Below, one piece after another: positions 8,771-15,845 of a stretch of 15,845 bases of DNA. The stretch covers positions 6,853 through 22,697 of the forward strand of contig NWUY0300002435.1 of NCBI GenBank assembly GCA_004151065.3. Reading direction: 5' to 3'. The notes under the pieces are model-generated. The model had not been told where the DNA came from. It saw only the letters and a program-made list of their open reading frames with translations, and searched no databases. The position numbers were made by a program, and so were the translations under genes. Within the stretch, counting starts at the first letter, position 1. Each line of letters starts with the position of its first letter. The DNA is from Larix sibirica (lineage: Eukaryota > Streptophyta > Pinopsida > Pinales > Pinaceae).

Positions 8771-9090
8771 AATCAATGGTATGTTGTCATCAACAAAAAC
8801 TCAATGGGAGGTATGTTGACAAGCCCTTCGTTAATGGGAGGTATGTCCACAAGTCTAATGTCAATGGGAGGCACGTTGACAAGCTTGATGCCTATGGGAG
8901 GTACGTTGACAAGCCCGATGTCAATGGGAGGTAAGTCAACGAGCCCAACATGAATGGGTGATAAGTCAACGAGCCTGACATTGATGGGAGATAAGTCAAC
9001 GAGCCTGACATTGATGGGAGGTACCTCGATGAGCACAACATCCACCAGTCCTTCATCAATGAATTCAACATTAATAGTACCTTAACTAGC
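8771..9090. repeat. Strictly phased 30-bp minisatellite
   Basis: About ten units of 30 bp follow the pattern TCAATGGGAGGTA(T/C)GTTGAC plus AAGCC-GATG. Unit starts fall at 8771, 8801, 8831, 8861, 8891, 8921, 8951, 8981, 9011 and, weakly, 9041 and 9071, with no indel at all. Two sub-types occur: GTTGACAAGCC on the left and GTCAACGAGCC on the right. Because 30 is a multiple of three, two minus-strand frames stay open. One encodes a 10-residue repeat of the form PPI(N/D)xxLV(D/N)(L/V/I), the other a SGSLTYLPSM-like repeat. Neither resembles a known domain, and flanking frames close quickly. Confidence 0.9.
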
Positions 9091-9585
9091 CAACTCCTTG
9101 TCACCAACCTTTGTTGAACAACTCCTTGTCGACCATCCTTCCATCAAGTACCCCTTGGTCAATAAACCCCTACAACCTTGCTTGAACCTTTACAAGCTCA
9201 AACACTCTAACCGACCTTAGGACTTAGCTATATTCCCAATGAAGGTTCAACAACTTCTTGATGGATCAATCTTCCTCATATTACAACACCACATTCTTTG
9301 AGCAACTCCCCTCTACTCCTAAAGCTATCACTCTTCTATAATGACAACTCACCTAGACAATTACTATCCCCCACTATATCAAGCCTATTAACTTTATCCA
9401 TCGCCTCACTTCCATTCTCCATAATAATATTCATCACCTCGATGGCAATCCTTATTTTTCTTCTTTCCATTGCTCAATAAGAACTCATTATTCAAATCCT
9501 AAATTTCAGGATTATCATACAAGGGTAGAGTTATGGGAGAATTAAATACCTAGGCAGACTATGTTTTAGCAAATTGAGATTTCAA
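9091..9585. other. No confident gene; weak coding-like trace
   Basis: The stretch holds a local duplication, CAACTCCTTGTC at 9091 and 9119. On the minus strand one frame between about 9330 and 9480 reads MERRKIRIAIEVMNIIMENG then SEAMDKVNRLDIVGD before a stop. This could be the continuation of the ORF to its right, after a shift. The plus-strand 60-codon frame at 9298-9480 is its hydrophobic shadow. Confidence 0.4.
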
Positions 9586-9972
9586 TTATGCCTCCATTAA
9601 GTGATCCTTCTTTATTTGAACACCTACAAGAGGAGCCACAAGGTGCTTATAAACAAGACTAAATAGCCTCATATTGCATAATAACCAAATAGGCCATCCA
9701 TTAGAAGACAATACATATTTCTTCTTTTGATGTGCATGAATCAATGGTTCAAAGGAGTCCTCTCCAAACACTACATTGCAAATCATCTCTACATTACCTT
9801 CGATGGCTTTGCTAAAATCAACATAGCCTTTGAAACACATGAAAAAGTACACCAAATTTAGAAGAGATGGAACCCTATCAAATTTAGCAAGACTCAAACC
9901 CCGAGCCAATTTTAGTTTGGTGGATCTAAAATTGGAGTTTTGTTTAATCTTCAAAAACTTGTATTTCAGCAC
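9586..9972 (-). CDS. Unrecognised 128-codon ORF
   Basis: This is the longest undisturbed frame outside the retroelements. It begins MLKYKFLKIKQNSNFRSTKL, with a basic N-terminus. A hydrophobic stretch (LLNLVYFFMCF) follows around residues 37-47, then a segment with EGNVEMICNVVFGEDSFEPL, then a second hydrophobic part near WPIWLLCNMRLFSLVYKHLV. After the stop, the same frame continues with coding-like text (LKSQFAKT, VFNSPITLPLYDNPEI) broken by TAG stops, so the frame was once longer. I recognise no domain. It sits between the two Gypsy relics on the same strand. It may be part of a third dead mobile element or a captured host sequence. I see no promoter, and expression is doubtful. Confidence 0.35.
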   Translation of the reverse strand: MLKYKFLKIKQNSNFRSTKLKLARGLSLAKFDRVPSLLNLVYFFMCFKGYVDFSKAIEGNVEMICNVVFGEDSFEPLIHAHQKKKYVLSSNGWPIWLLCNMRLFSLVYKHLVAPLVGVQIKKDHLMEA

Positions 9973-10594
9973 TAAATACTTTTTATTTTGGGTTTGTTAG
10001 AGAATGCATTGCCCCATAAAATTTCAAGAGATCATTAAATACAAATTCTTGGGCTCACCAATTGATGGGTGCCTAGAATGTTGATGAAATAAAGCTAACA
10101 AAATAACATTGCAATTCAACAAAAGATGTTTGTACATAGAAACAGGGTGCCAACATCTTGACACCTTCGAAGTTGGCCACCAATTTTGTGCAATTAAAAT
10201 ATTTGTTTTTTGAGATTTATTTATAGCGATATTTGGAATCCTTGCATTGAATTTGAGATTTTTTTTCTAAATGAAAACACATTACCGTATTCTATTGGTA
10301 ATTACCTGAGATACCGGACACGCCCAAAACCCCCTCTGTGTCCCATGTCATCATGTCGGACACGGACNAATGTCCATTTTGGGGTTTTATAGTTCCCTTA
10401 TTCCAAATCTAATGTTTCCACCCCAACCTAGGAAACTAGTAGATTGGTGGAATTTTCTCTTCTTGAGATTTATTTGAATGGGGACATTACAATTGGACAT
10501 CCTCTTATTCCCATCTCTACTGATAATATCCACAACATATCCTTCAATATTATGGCCCACCATTGTTTTGTATCTACCCCACTCTTTAAAGTTT
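9973..10594. other. Gene-free stretch with one undetermined base
   Basis: No gene is supported. Around 10312-10375 there is a small GC-richer patch with two related words, ACCGGACACG and GTCGGACACGG, and an undetermined base (n) at 10367. The text TTGAGATTTATTT occurs at about 10210 and again near 10464. The right part (10440-10594) continues the frame of the tandem array on its right but is too diverged to align. It may be the broken end of element 2. Confidence 0.5.
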
Positions 10595-11520
10595 CTTCAT
10601 TTTCTTGTGAATCCATTCCACAAGTTTGTGCTACCTCCATTTATCCTACCCCAATGGTCCTTATTGCCTTATTGTCCTTCCTTTTAGGCATCATTTTCAT
10701 TGCCCATTGTGCTAATTTAAAAAGTACAACATTCTCTTCTCTGCCAACTCAACCTTTAGTTGTATCCATCTTGGCCATAATTCCCACATTTTATAATGCA
10801 TTTTTTGTAAACATACAACCACTCAAAATATTACGAGAATGAAAATTTCCCATCCAGTCCTCCTCTGAAAGTGATGTTACTGTAGCATTCAGGTTATTCT
10901 CTTTCTTCTCTTCTAAATCCATTCCACAAGTTTGTGCTACCTCCATTTCTTCTACCCCAATGGTTCTTATTTCCTTATTGTCCTCCCTTTTAGGCATCAT
11001 TTTCTTTTCCCACCGTGCTAATTTCACAAGTAAAAAATTCTCTTCTCTACCAACTCTACTTTTAGTTGTCTTCCTCTTGGCCATAATTCCCACCTTTTCT
11101 GATGCATTTTCTGCAAACATACAACCACTCAAAATATTACGAGAATGATAATTTCCCATCAGGTCCTCTGAAAGTGATTTTGCTGTAGCATTTGGGTTCT
11201 TCTCTTTATTCTCTTATGAATCAATTCCACAAGTTTCTACTACCTCCATTTCTTCTACCCCAATGGTGCTTATTTCCTTATTGTCCTCCATTTTAGGCGT
11301 CATTTTCATTGACCATTGTGCTAATTGCACAAGTACACCATTCTCGTCTCTGCCAAATCTACCTTTAGCCGTCTTCTTCTTGGCCATAATTCCTATCTTT
11401 TATGATGCATTTTCTACAAACATACAACCACTCAAAATATTATGAGAATGACAATTTCCCATCCAATCCTCCTATGAAAGTGATGTTGTTGTAGCATTCA
11501 TGTTCTTATCTGTATTCTCT
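10595..11520 (-). repeat. Three-copy tandem array of a ~102-codon unit
   Basis: Unit starts (ATGGGAAAT on the minus strand) fall at 11462, 11159 and 10853, with spacings of 303 and 306 bp, both multiples of three. A unit tail precedes the first start, to about 11520. The protein-level unit runs MGNxHSRNILSGCMF, then VGIMAKxKTTKxRxGREEN, then LAxWxxKMMPKxEDNKEI, then TIGVEEMEVxxTCGMD and a Lys/Glu/Asn-rich end. Only the middle copy is free of stops (open frame 10791-11159). The first and third copies share a TAA at the same codon, where the middle copy has GAA. The array shares its frame with gag of element 2, although the protease relic between them is shifted by one base. I know no domain matching the unit. 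It could be an amplified protease-to-polymerase linker or a captured sequence. Plus-strand hydrophobic frames here are its antisense shadows. Confidence 0.85.
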
Positions 11521-11589
11521 CTGGCCCACTATCGCACACGTTCTTTCTAATCCACTCCTTTCACGTATGCCAATATTTCCCCTTTCCAT

Positions 11590-12060
11590 CCTTATCTACT
11601 TCTTCATTAAGAGGATGTAAATTGAATATCATCCCATCTTCCTCAAATTAATAGGTGTTCATTCTTCCACTTTGCATCACCCTTTTGTCAAATTGCGTGG
11701 CATCCCCAACAAATGTGACATGCATCCATGGGAAAAACATCAAATAAAATGACATCACTATAACCCCCAATATTAAAATTAACCAAACACTACTTCTTCA
11801 TAGTGACCCTATTCCCATTTTGTAACCATGCACTCTATATGCCTCTGGATGAGGTGTACAATTCAATTTTAATTTGTGAACAACTTCACTAGACACCAAA
11901 TTCTCAAAACTTCCACCATCAATGACAGTAACCAAATCACAACACTTACCTTCTATTTCTTTTTTTGTTTTGAAGAGTGTCTTCCTCTATTCTAGTTCTC
12001 TCTCAACCTCTTTCTTAGACTGTAACAATATCTTCCCCATAATCAGATTTTCCCCTTGCT
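11590..12060 (-). pseudogene. Aspartic protease relic (element 2)
   Basis: The protease would cleave the element's polyprotein. The minus strand encodes KCCDLVTVIDGGSFENLVSS, aligning with the family's IDSGSTDNLVS active-site strand. The catalytic Asp is kept, but the usual Ser/Thr before Gly is Gly. VVHKLKLNCTPHPEAYRVHG follows. After a frame shift comes CLVNFNIGGYSDVILFDVFP, then MDACHICWG, the match to the conserved MDxCHxLLGRPW end. A trace of the tail (LHPLNEEVDKDGKGKYW) follows near 11590-11640. Several stops lie between the pieces. The frame of the active-site block is offset by one base from gag, so at least one indel separates them. Its place directly after the gag knuckle fits a Gypsy element. 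Confidence 0.8.
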
Positions 12061-12155
12061 TTGATTGTAATTCAATCACCTCACTTGCTACTACTGTTGG
12101 TTATTTTCAACAAGATGTGTTCTCCCTTCTTTCCTTCTTCTATCCTTCACAATTT

Positions 12156-13105
12156 CTAGGCATTCAAATTTTCCATATGGCCTTTCATTCCACATCTAGA
12201 AAAAATTCCTTGAAATTTTCCTCCTCTACCTCTGCCTCTTACTAATTGGACTCGTCTTCTCTCAGTATCAAATATTCTTCTAGTAGGCTCATTCACAATA
12301 TTGGGACTACTTTCACCTTCTTCAACTTGTTTTTCTTTATGCTTCCCTCTTACATATCCTAGATTTTTCTTCACATTTTATTTTTTCCTCAACAATTTCT
12401 CCTCTATCCTCAATGTTGCTTGATAAGCCTCTATCATTGAATGAAAAATCAAAACATTTAAATAATATTGAATTAAATAAATTAAACCCTTCACATACCT
12501 GGAAATGGATTCCAGACTCTCTTCATTATGTCCATACCTTATTGAAATCATATAAAATTCCTCCATGTACTCCTTTACTGACATCTTCAACTGCTTCAAA
12601 TTCTACAACCTTCTCAAAAGATTTAAAGGATAAAACATAGGAAAAAATTTACATTCCAATTATGACATCATCCTATCCTAGGTTTTAATCTTCCCTCTGC
12701 CACTACATTCTCTATTTAGCCGCAACTTATACCACCACAAAGAAGCATGACTTTTCAATTTCATGCTAGCAAACCTAACCCCCATAAGATATATAATATG
12801 CTCAAACTCAAATAAATTTCCCATTTCTCCCATCCAATCTAACAATTTCTCAAGATTTAAACTTCCAGAATACGTAGAAGTATCAAGCTTAGGTTTACCT
12901 CCAATACCGCTCATGGCTCTGATCATTTTATCTTCCACTGTCATGTTATCTTTTGTTTCTTCTCTTGTAGTCTTTGATTATTCTTCATCATCACTGTTGT
13001 CTCGCACCACATGTGAAATACGTCTCCTATCAAGTATTCCTCCATGGAATCCATTATGGTCGTCATTGTCCTCACCATTGTTGCAAGCTCATTTAGATCT
13101 TCTAT
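12156..13105 (-). pseudogene. Gag relic, single frame with scattered stops (element 2)
   Basis: Gag would build the particle and bind the element's RNA. Three open blocks at 12678-12944, 12378-12599 and 12156-12374 are all in the same frame, which also extends upstream to about 13100 (NDDHNGFHGGILDRRRISHV, then VVRDNSDDEE). The capsid start reads GGKPKLDTSTYSGSLNLEKL, with LKSHASLWW as the conserved W motif. MSVKEYMEEFYMISIRYGHN and EAYQATLRIEEKLLRKK complete the domain. The knuckle is dead: FSRCGMKGHMENLN lacks the first and last Cys of CX2CX4HX4C. Between blocks the stops replace expected residues: TAG for Trp after KIKT, TAA for Lys, and TAG for Gln before NLKQL. Absence of frameshifts over about 900 bp suggests decay mainly by point mutation. 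Confidence 0.9.
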
Positions 13106-13258
13106 AGTCTTTGTTTTTTTAGGACTTTCATGACCCCTTCCTCTATTTTACATCACTCTAATTCTTATTTGGGATATTTTTTTGCGTGCTCCCCACTTCA
13201 AAACCATCCACAAATTACTCAATCTCCAACCACGATTGCTTTGATCCTCTCCACCGCA

Positions 13259-13280
13259 GGTTCAACCCGCTATGATACCA
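13259..13280 (-). promoter_or_regulatory. Primer-binding site, initiator-Met tRNA type (element 2)
   Basis: The minus strand reads TGGTATCATAGCGGGTTGAA. The first 12 bases match the plant initiator-Met site TGGTATCAGAGC at 11 of 12 positions. It lies five bases inside the LTR edge at 13286, the normal position for minus-strand DNA priming. Confidence 0.85.
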
Positions 13281-13285
13281 TTTGA

Positions 13286-13690
13286 TGTAGAGAGAAAAGC
13301 AACAACTTTGTACATAGATATGCACAACAAAAGTGTCCACACACATGAAATAAAATTTAAACAAAATGCAGGTAGGAATTCACAATATAATTCAAAAGCC
13401 ACACATTATTCATAGAAACAACCACCATTTTAAAATACCTATTTATTGAAGGTGGATTGCTCCCATATTACATTCAACAGTGCCACTCTCTAGAACTCCA
13501 TGCTTTCCTCAACCTATACAACTTCAACTTGATAACTCACAACCTCCTCTCTTATGTTATGTCTTCAATCACAACAAGGAATACCAAACATTTCAACTAC
13601 CATGGATTCAATTTATATTCTTTGGGAAAGTAATTATTTCATATTCTCTCCACTATCTTATAGACTTTATGAGACTTTATTGTTTCATAT
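13286..13690 (-). repeat. 5' LTR of element 2 (right end uncertain)
   Basis: The inner edge is TGTAGAGAGAAAAGCAAC on the plus strand, directly outside the primer-binding site. On the element's strand, AATAAA at about 13442-13447 could be the polyadenylation signal. No partner LTR exists in the window, so the length is unknown and the end given is a guess at the AT/GT microsatellite. The plus-strand frame at 13480-13815 is not supported as a gene. Confidence 0.6.
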
Positions 13691-13728
13691 ATATATATAT
13701 ATGTGTGTGCGTGTGTGTGTGTGTGTGT
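13687..13728. repeat. (AT)8-(TG)n compound microsatellite
   Basis: An (AT)8 run at 13687-13702 passes directly into a (TG)n run to 13728, with a single C interruption at 13710. It is simple-sequence DNA, likely length-variable. Confidence 0.97.
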
Positions 13729-13739
13729 AAAATGTTTAT

Positions 13740-14465
13740 CCATCAAACCATTTTGGAAGTATACATTATAAAATTGGAGCCTCTAATGAATGGAAAATTG
13801 TTGAGCATCATATAAGTAGGCTCCATGAGATCACAAACTATTGATGTTGTTTAACTTTTAATGAATAACATTCTACGGAAATTGTTTTCAGATCTATGAT
13901 TCTACAAGATCATTATTTCACCGAACAACCTGTTGTCCAAAAAGATTATGAATTTTGTAGCATTTGATGATTGTTATGTAGCAAAGAAAATTTGTAGTAC
14001 ATTCTTGTAGCAGCTTCTATAGGAACCATAGAATCTATGAAATTGATAGGGAAGCAGAATCTAAACTATTGAAGCAATTAATGTGCAAGATAGATTTCTG
14101 CACTAGGGATGCCCCTACATCTAGCTGCAAAACAAGATTTTATCACATGGAATGAGTTTATGTTTACTATATAAACTGTCTCTATATTGTTTACCAACTA
14201 TGACCCTAATGTCTCTGACACAACGCATATTTACAACTACTACCAACACAAATTAATTGTAAAAGAGGGAAATCAAAACAATAGAGATATCTAATCATCA
14301 TATGAGAGAGTGACCGAGGGAACCTTGTAACTAGAGGGTTATGCAAGAGATTCTCTGGAGAAGCTGACACCATAGGTTAGTTTCTCAATAACATCTAGCT
14401 TGGCATCTTGGTTGCATTGCTAATATTACTAAATGTGTTCCAATTGGAGAATAATCTTACCATTT
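13740..14465. other. Gene-free stretch
   Basis: I see no coding frame, RNA gene or repeat of note. The sequence is AT-rich with TGTAG words scattered through 13900-14010. It probably contains the outer part of element 2's LTR and its junction with older DNA, but I cannot place the boundary. Confidence 0.55.
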
Positions 14466-14469
14466 TCAC

Positions 14470-15421
14470 CCTACTTATCCATCAGTTCTCCACCCAAAAG
14501 GTTCTTCATATGTCGGTACAAGGAAATTGTCTTGTTATACTTGGTTCCCTACTGTTTGTAGTTCCAATATATTGGATCCAATTGATTACAATATGTTCAA
14601 TCTCTTCTTAGGAGACAAATTCCTTCATGGTTTTCACATCCTCCTCCACCAAATCTACATATTCATGAATTTGCTGACGTATGGTCCTCCTATATCCTAT
14701 TGTGTCCACTTCCATTGCTTCATTTTTAACTCGATCACTAGTGAGACATAGGCTGTTGTGATTTCCTCTACGGCCTTTTCCATCCCCAACCATAATGTTC
14801 TAGGAAATGACCAGAAGAATGGAGGAGCACAAAAATGGGGAGAAAATACCAAGCAACCATAAGGTTCCCTTAAAGAAAAAAAGAATGAGAACACAATGCC
14901 TCCATAGGGGCATGTCATAGTGATGTTGAGGGAGTTGAAAGGACTAAACAAAATGAGGAGATGAAGCCACTGAAAGGGCCTCTATAATACAAACCCAAAA
15001 TGGAGAGGGAGAGTCGAGAATTTTCCTAAAACAGTCATTGGTGAACTTGCACCGCAGACAAGGAAAATTCTAGTCATCCAACCCATTGAATGATTCTCCC
15101 TACTTATTACATGGAATGACAATGTTTCTATGCATATGCGAGATTATATTCATGGTCCAAGGACCATTTTTAATGAACAAGAATGAAGGCATAATGATAT
15201 CGAGAGGGGGAATACTTGGCTCTGTTAAATGCACGTAGCCTCCCAATAAATTCATAATGGCAATTAATTGTGGACAATTCTCGATGATTTGGAGGTGTTG
15301 TCGTTTGGTATCCTCGTTGTCATGATATGGAAGTGTCGAGGGATTCTTCGTGTAATTTCCTGGGATAACAATCCATTCAGGAGATAGATCCACAATTAAT
15401 ATTTGAAAAAATATTTTCTAA
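14470..15421 (-). pseudogene. Unrecognised single-frame relic, mostly TAG stops
   Basis: One minus-strand frame runs about 310 codons, from a TAG at about 15419-15421 down to about 14470. It opens with KIFFQILIVDLSPEWIVIPG and NYTKNPSTLPYHDNEDTK, includes LLGGYVHLTEPSIPPLDIIM, and is open to 15100. It then continues through TAG, TAG, TAG and TAG into MVGDGKGRRGNHNSLCLTSD and a charged segment with IRQQIHEYVDLVEEDVKTMK (open 14608-14793). TAA and TGA follow. A CLRCKFTNDC cluster and hydrophobic segments (LILFFFKGTLWLLGIF) lie in the middle. The two open blocks are exactly in phase. No family is recognised. It may be a captured or dead host gene, or a mobile-element gene. A competing 84-codon frame at 14697-14951 overlaps it and reads EKAVEEITTAYVSLVIELKM, so the true frame of that part is uncertain. 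Confidence 0.4.
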
Positions 15422-15845
15422 ACTTGAGTTTCATAAAAAACATTATCTCTCCAAATTATATTTCTATGAAAATTTTGAATTATAAGATCGATATAATTTT
15501 AATATTTTTAATTATAATATGTTTATTAATATTTCATTAATTATAAGAAAGTGCATTTCAAATACTTTATTTAAATGATATTTTGGTTATTAATTTGAAT
15601 GACTTATATTTTAGTTTTTCATCTTTTTCGTGCTTTTAAATAAGCATTGAAAAATGTTGTTCAATAATTTTAGATTTTGCAAATAAAATGAAAGTTCCTA
15701 TGATATATAATGACTTTATAATATCAATTTTTTTATTTTATTCAAATGTAAATCATTAACCATATTTATTGCGCCGAGAGGCGCTCTACAACCCAGTATG
15801 AGGGAGATCTTGTAACATGTGTGTGTTTGTCGAGTAACAAAATAA
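15422..15845. other. AT-rich gene-free end with small GC patch
   Basis: The sequence to about 15765 is very AT-rich with no coding frame. At 15771-15785 GCGCCGAGAGGCGC forms a short imperfect hairpin-like motif (GCGCC/GGCGC), followed by CTACAACCCAGTATGAGGGA. The abrupt change in composition may mark the edge of another insertion outside the window. Confidence 0.5.

Larger units (their letters stand above)
10595..13690 (-). mobile_element. Element 2: truncated Ty3/Gypsy LTR retrotransposon
   Basis: On the minus strand the order is LTR (from 13286 rightward), a good initiator-Met-type primer-binding site, gag, protease, then a three-copy tandem array where reverse transcriptase would be expected. 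No reverse transcriptase, RNase H, integrase or left LTR is seen. Gag and protease sequences differ from those of element 1, so this is a separate lineage. The outer limits are approximate. Confidence 0.8.

Noticed and set aside
8771-9090. CRISPR array
   Set aside because: Units are contiguous 30-bp repeats with no unique spacers, and the setting is a plant-like genome.
10444-11445. Repeated hydrophobic plus-strand ORFs suggesting a membrane protein family
   Set aside because: They are antisense to the charged minus-strand repeat unit, which agrees in frame with gag; Lys/Glu codons read backwards give Phe/Leu/Ser.
13259-13280. tRNA-Met gene fragment
   Set aside because: Only the 3' terminal complement is present, next to an LTR edge and gag, so it is a primer-binding site.
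13480-13815. 111-codon plus-strand ORF
   Set aside because: It crosses the AT/TG microsatellite (giving ICVCVCVCV) and lies in the presumed LTR; no coding support.

Overview
This window looks like intergenic chromatin from a large plant nuclear genome, most likely a seed plant. A conifer is possible, but nothing here proves it. I see no intact host gene, rRNA, tRNA or CRISPR array. The content is AT-rich, with microsatellites, degraded Ty3/Gypsy LTR-retrotransposon relics on the minus strand, short tandem arrays, and several coding-like stretches I cannot name. Retroelement primer-binding sites resembling plant initiator-Met tRNA, a CX2CX4HX4C gag knuckle and a Gypsy-type reverse transcriptase support the plant assignment. 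Many stop codons are TAG where CAG or TGG would be expected, as cytosine deamination in methylated plant repeats produces.

Layout. Positions 1-1980 hold AT microsatellites, a 58-bp tandem duplication, a diverged duplication (404-527 and 617-735) and coding-like relics on the plus strand. Positions 1980-3250 are featureless. A short unrecognised minus-strand ORF lies at 3253-3453. Positions 3484-4147 form an inverted-repeat, AACCGG/ACCAGTT-rich element that looks like a non-autonomous DNA transposon. Positions 4148-5330 are gene-free except for two copies of a perfect 14-bp palindrome.

Element 1 (minus strand, about 5430-8700) is a Ty3/Gypsy relic. Read right to left it has an LTR, a degenerate primer-binding site, gag, a zinc knuckle, protease and reverse transcriptase. 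It is then truncated, with no RNase H or integrase seen. Its protease and reverse transcriptase active-site aspartates are substituted, and a 38-bp duplication breaks the polymerase frame. Next to its LTR lie a 12-bp-arm hairpin and a strictly phased 30-bp minisatellite (8771-9090).

Positions 9586-9972 carry a 128-codon minus-strand ORF I do not recognise. Element 2 (minus strand, about 10595 to beyond 13286) is a second Gypsy relic from a different lineage. It has a good primer-binding site, a gag that stays in one frame with scattered stops, and a protease relic. Where reverse transcriptase should follow, it has a three-copy tandem array of an approximately 102-codon unit. Both elements share an orientation and are truncated on the same side.

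Positions 14470-15421 contain a second unrecognised relic, about 310 codons in one minus-strand frame interrupted mostly by TAG stops. The window ends in AT-rich sequence with a small GC-rich patch.

The most unusual features are the 102-codon array, the 30-bp minisatellite, the AACCGG inverted-repeat element, and the two unrecognised ORFs at 9586-9972 and 14470-15421.
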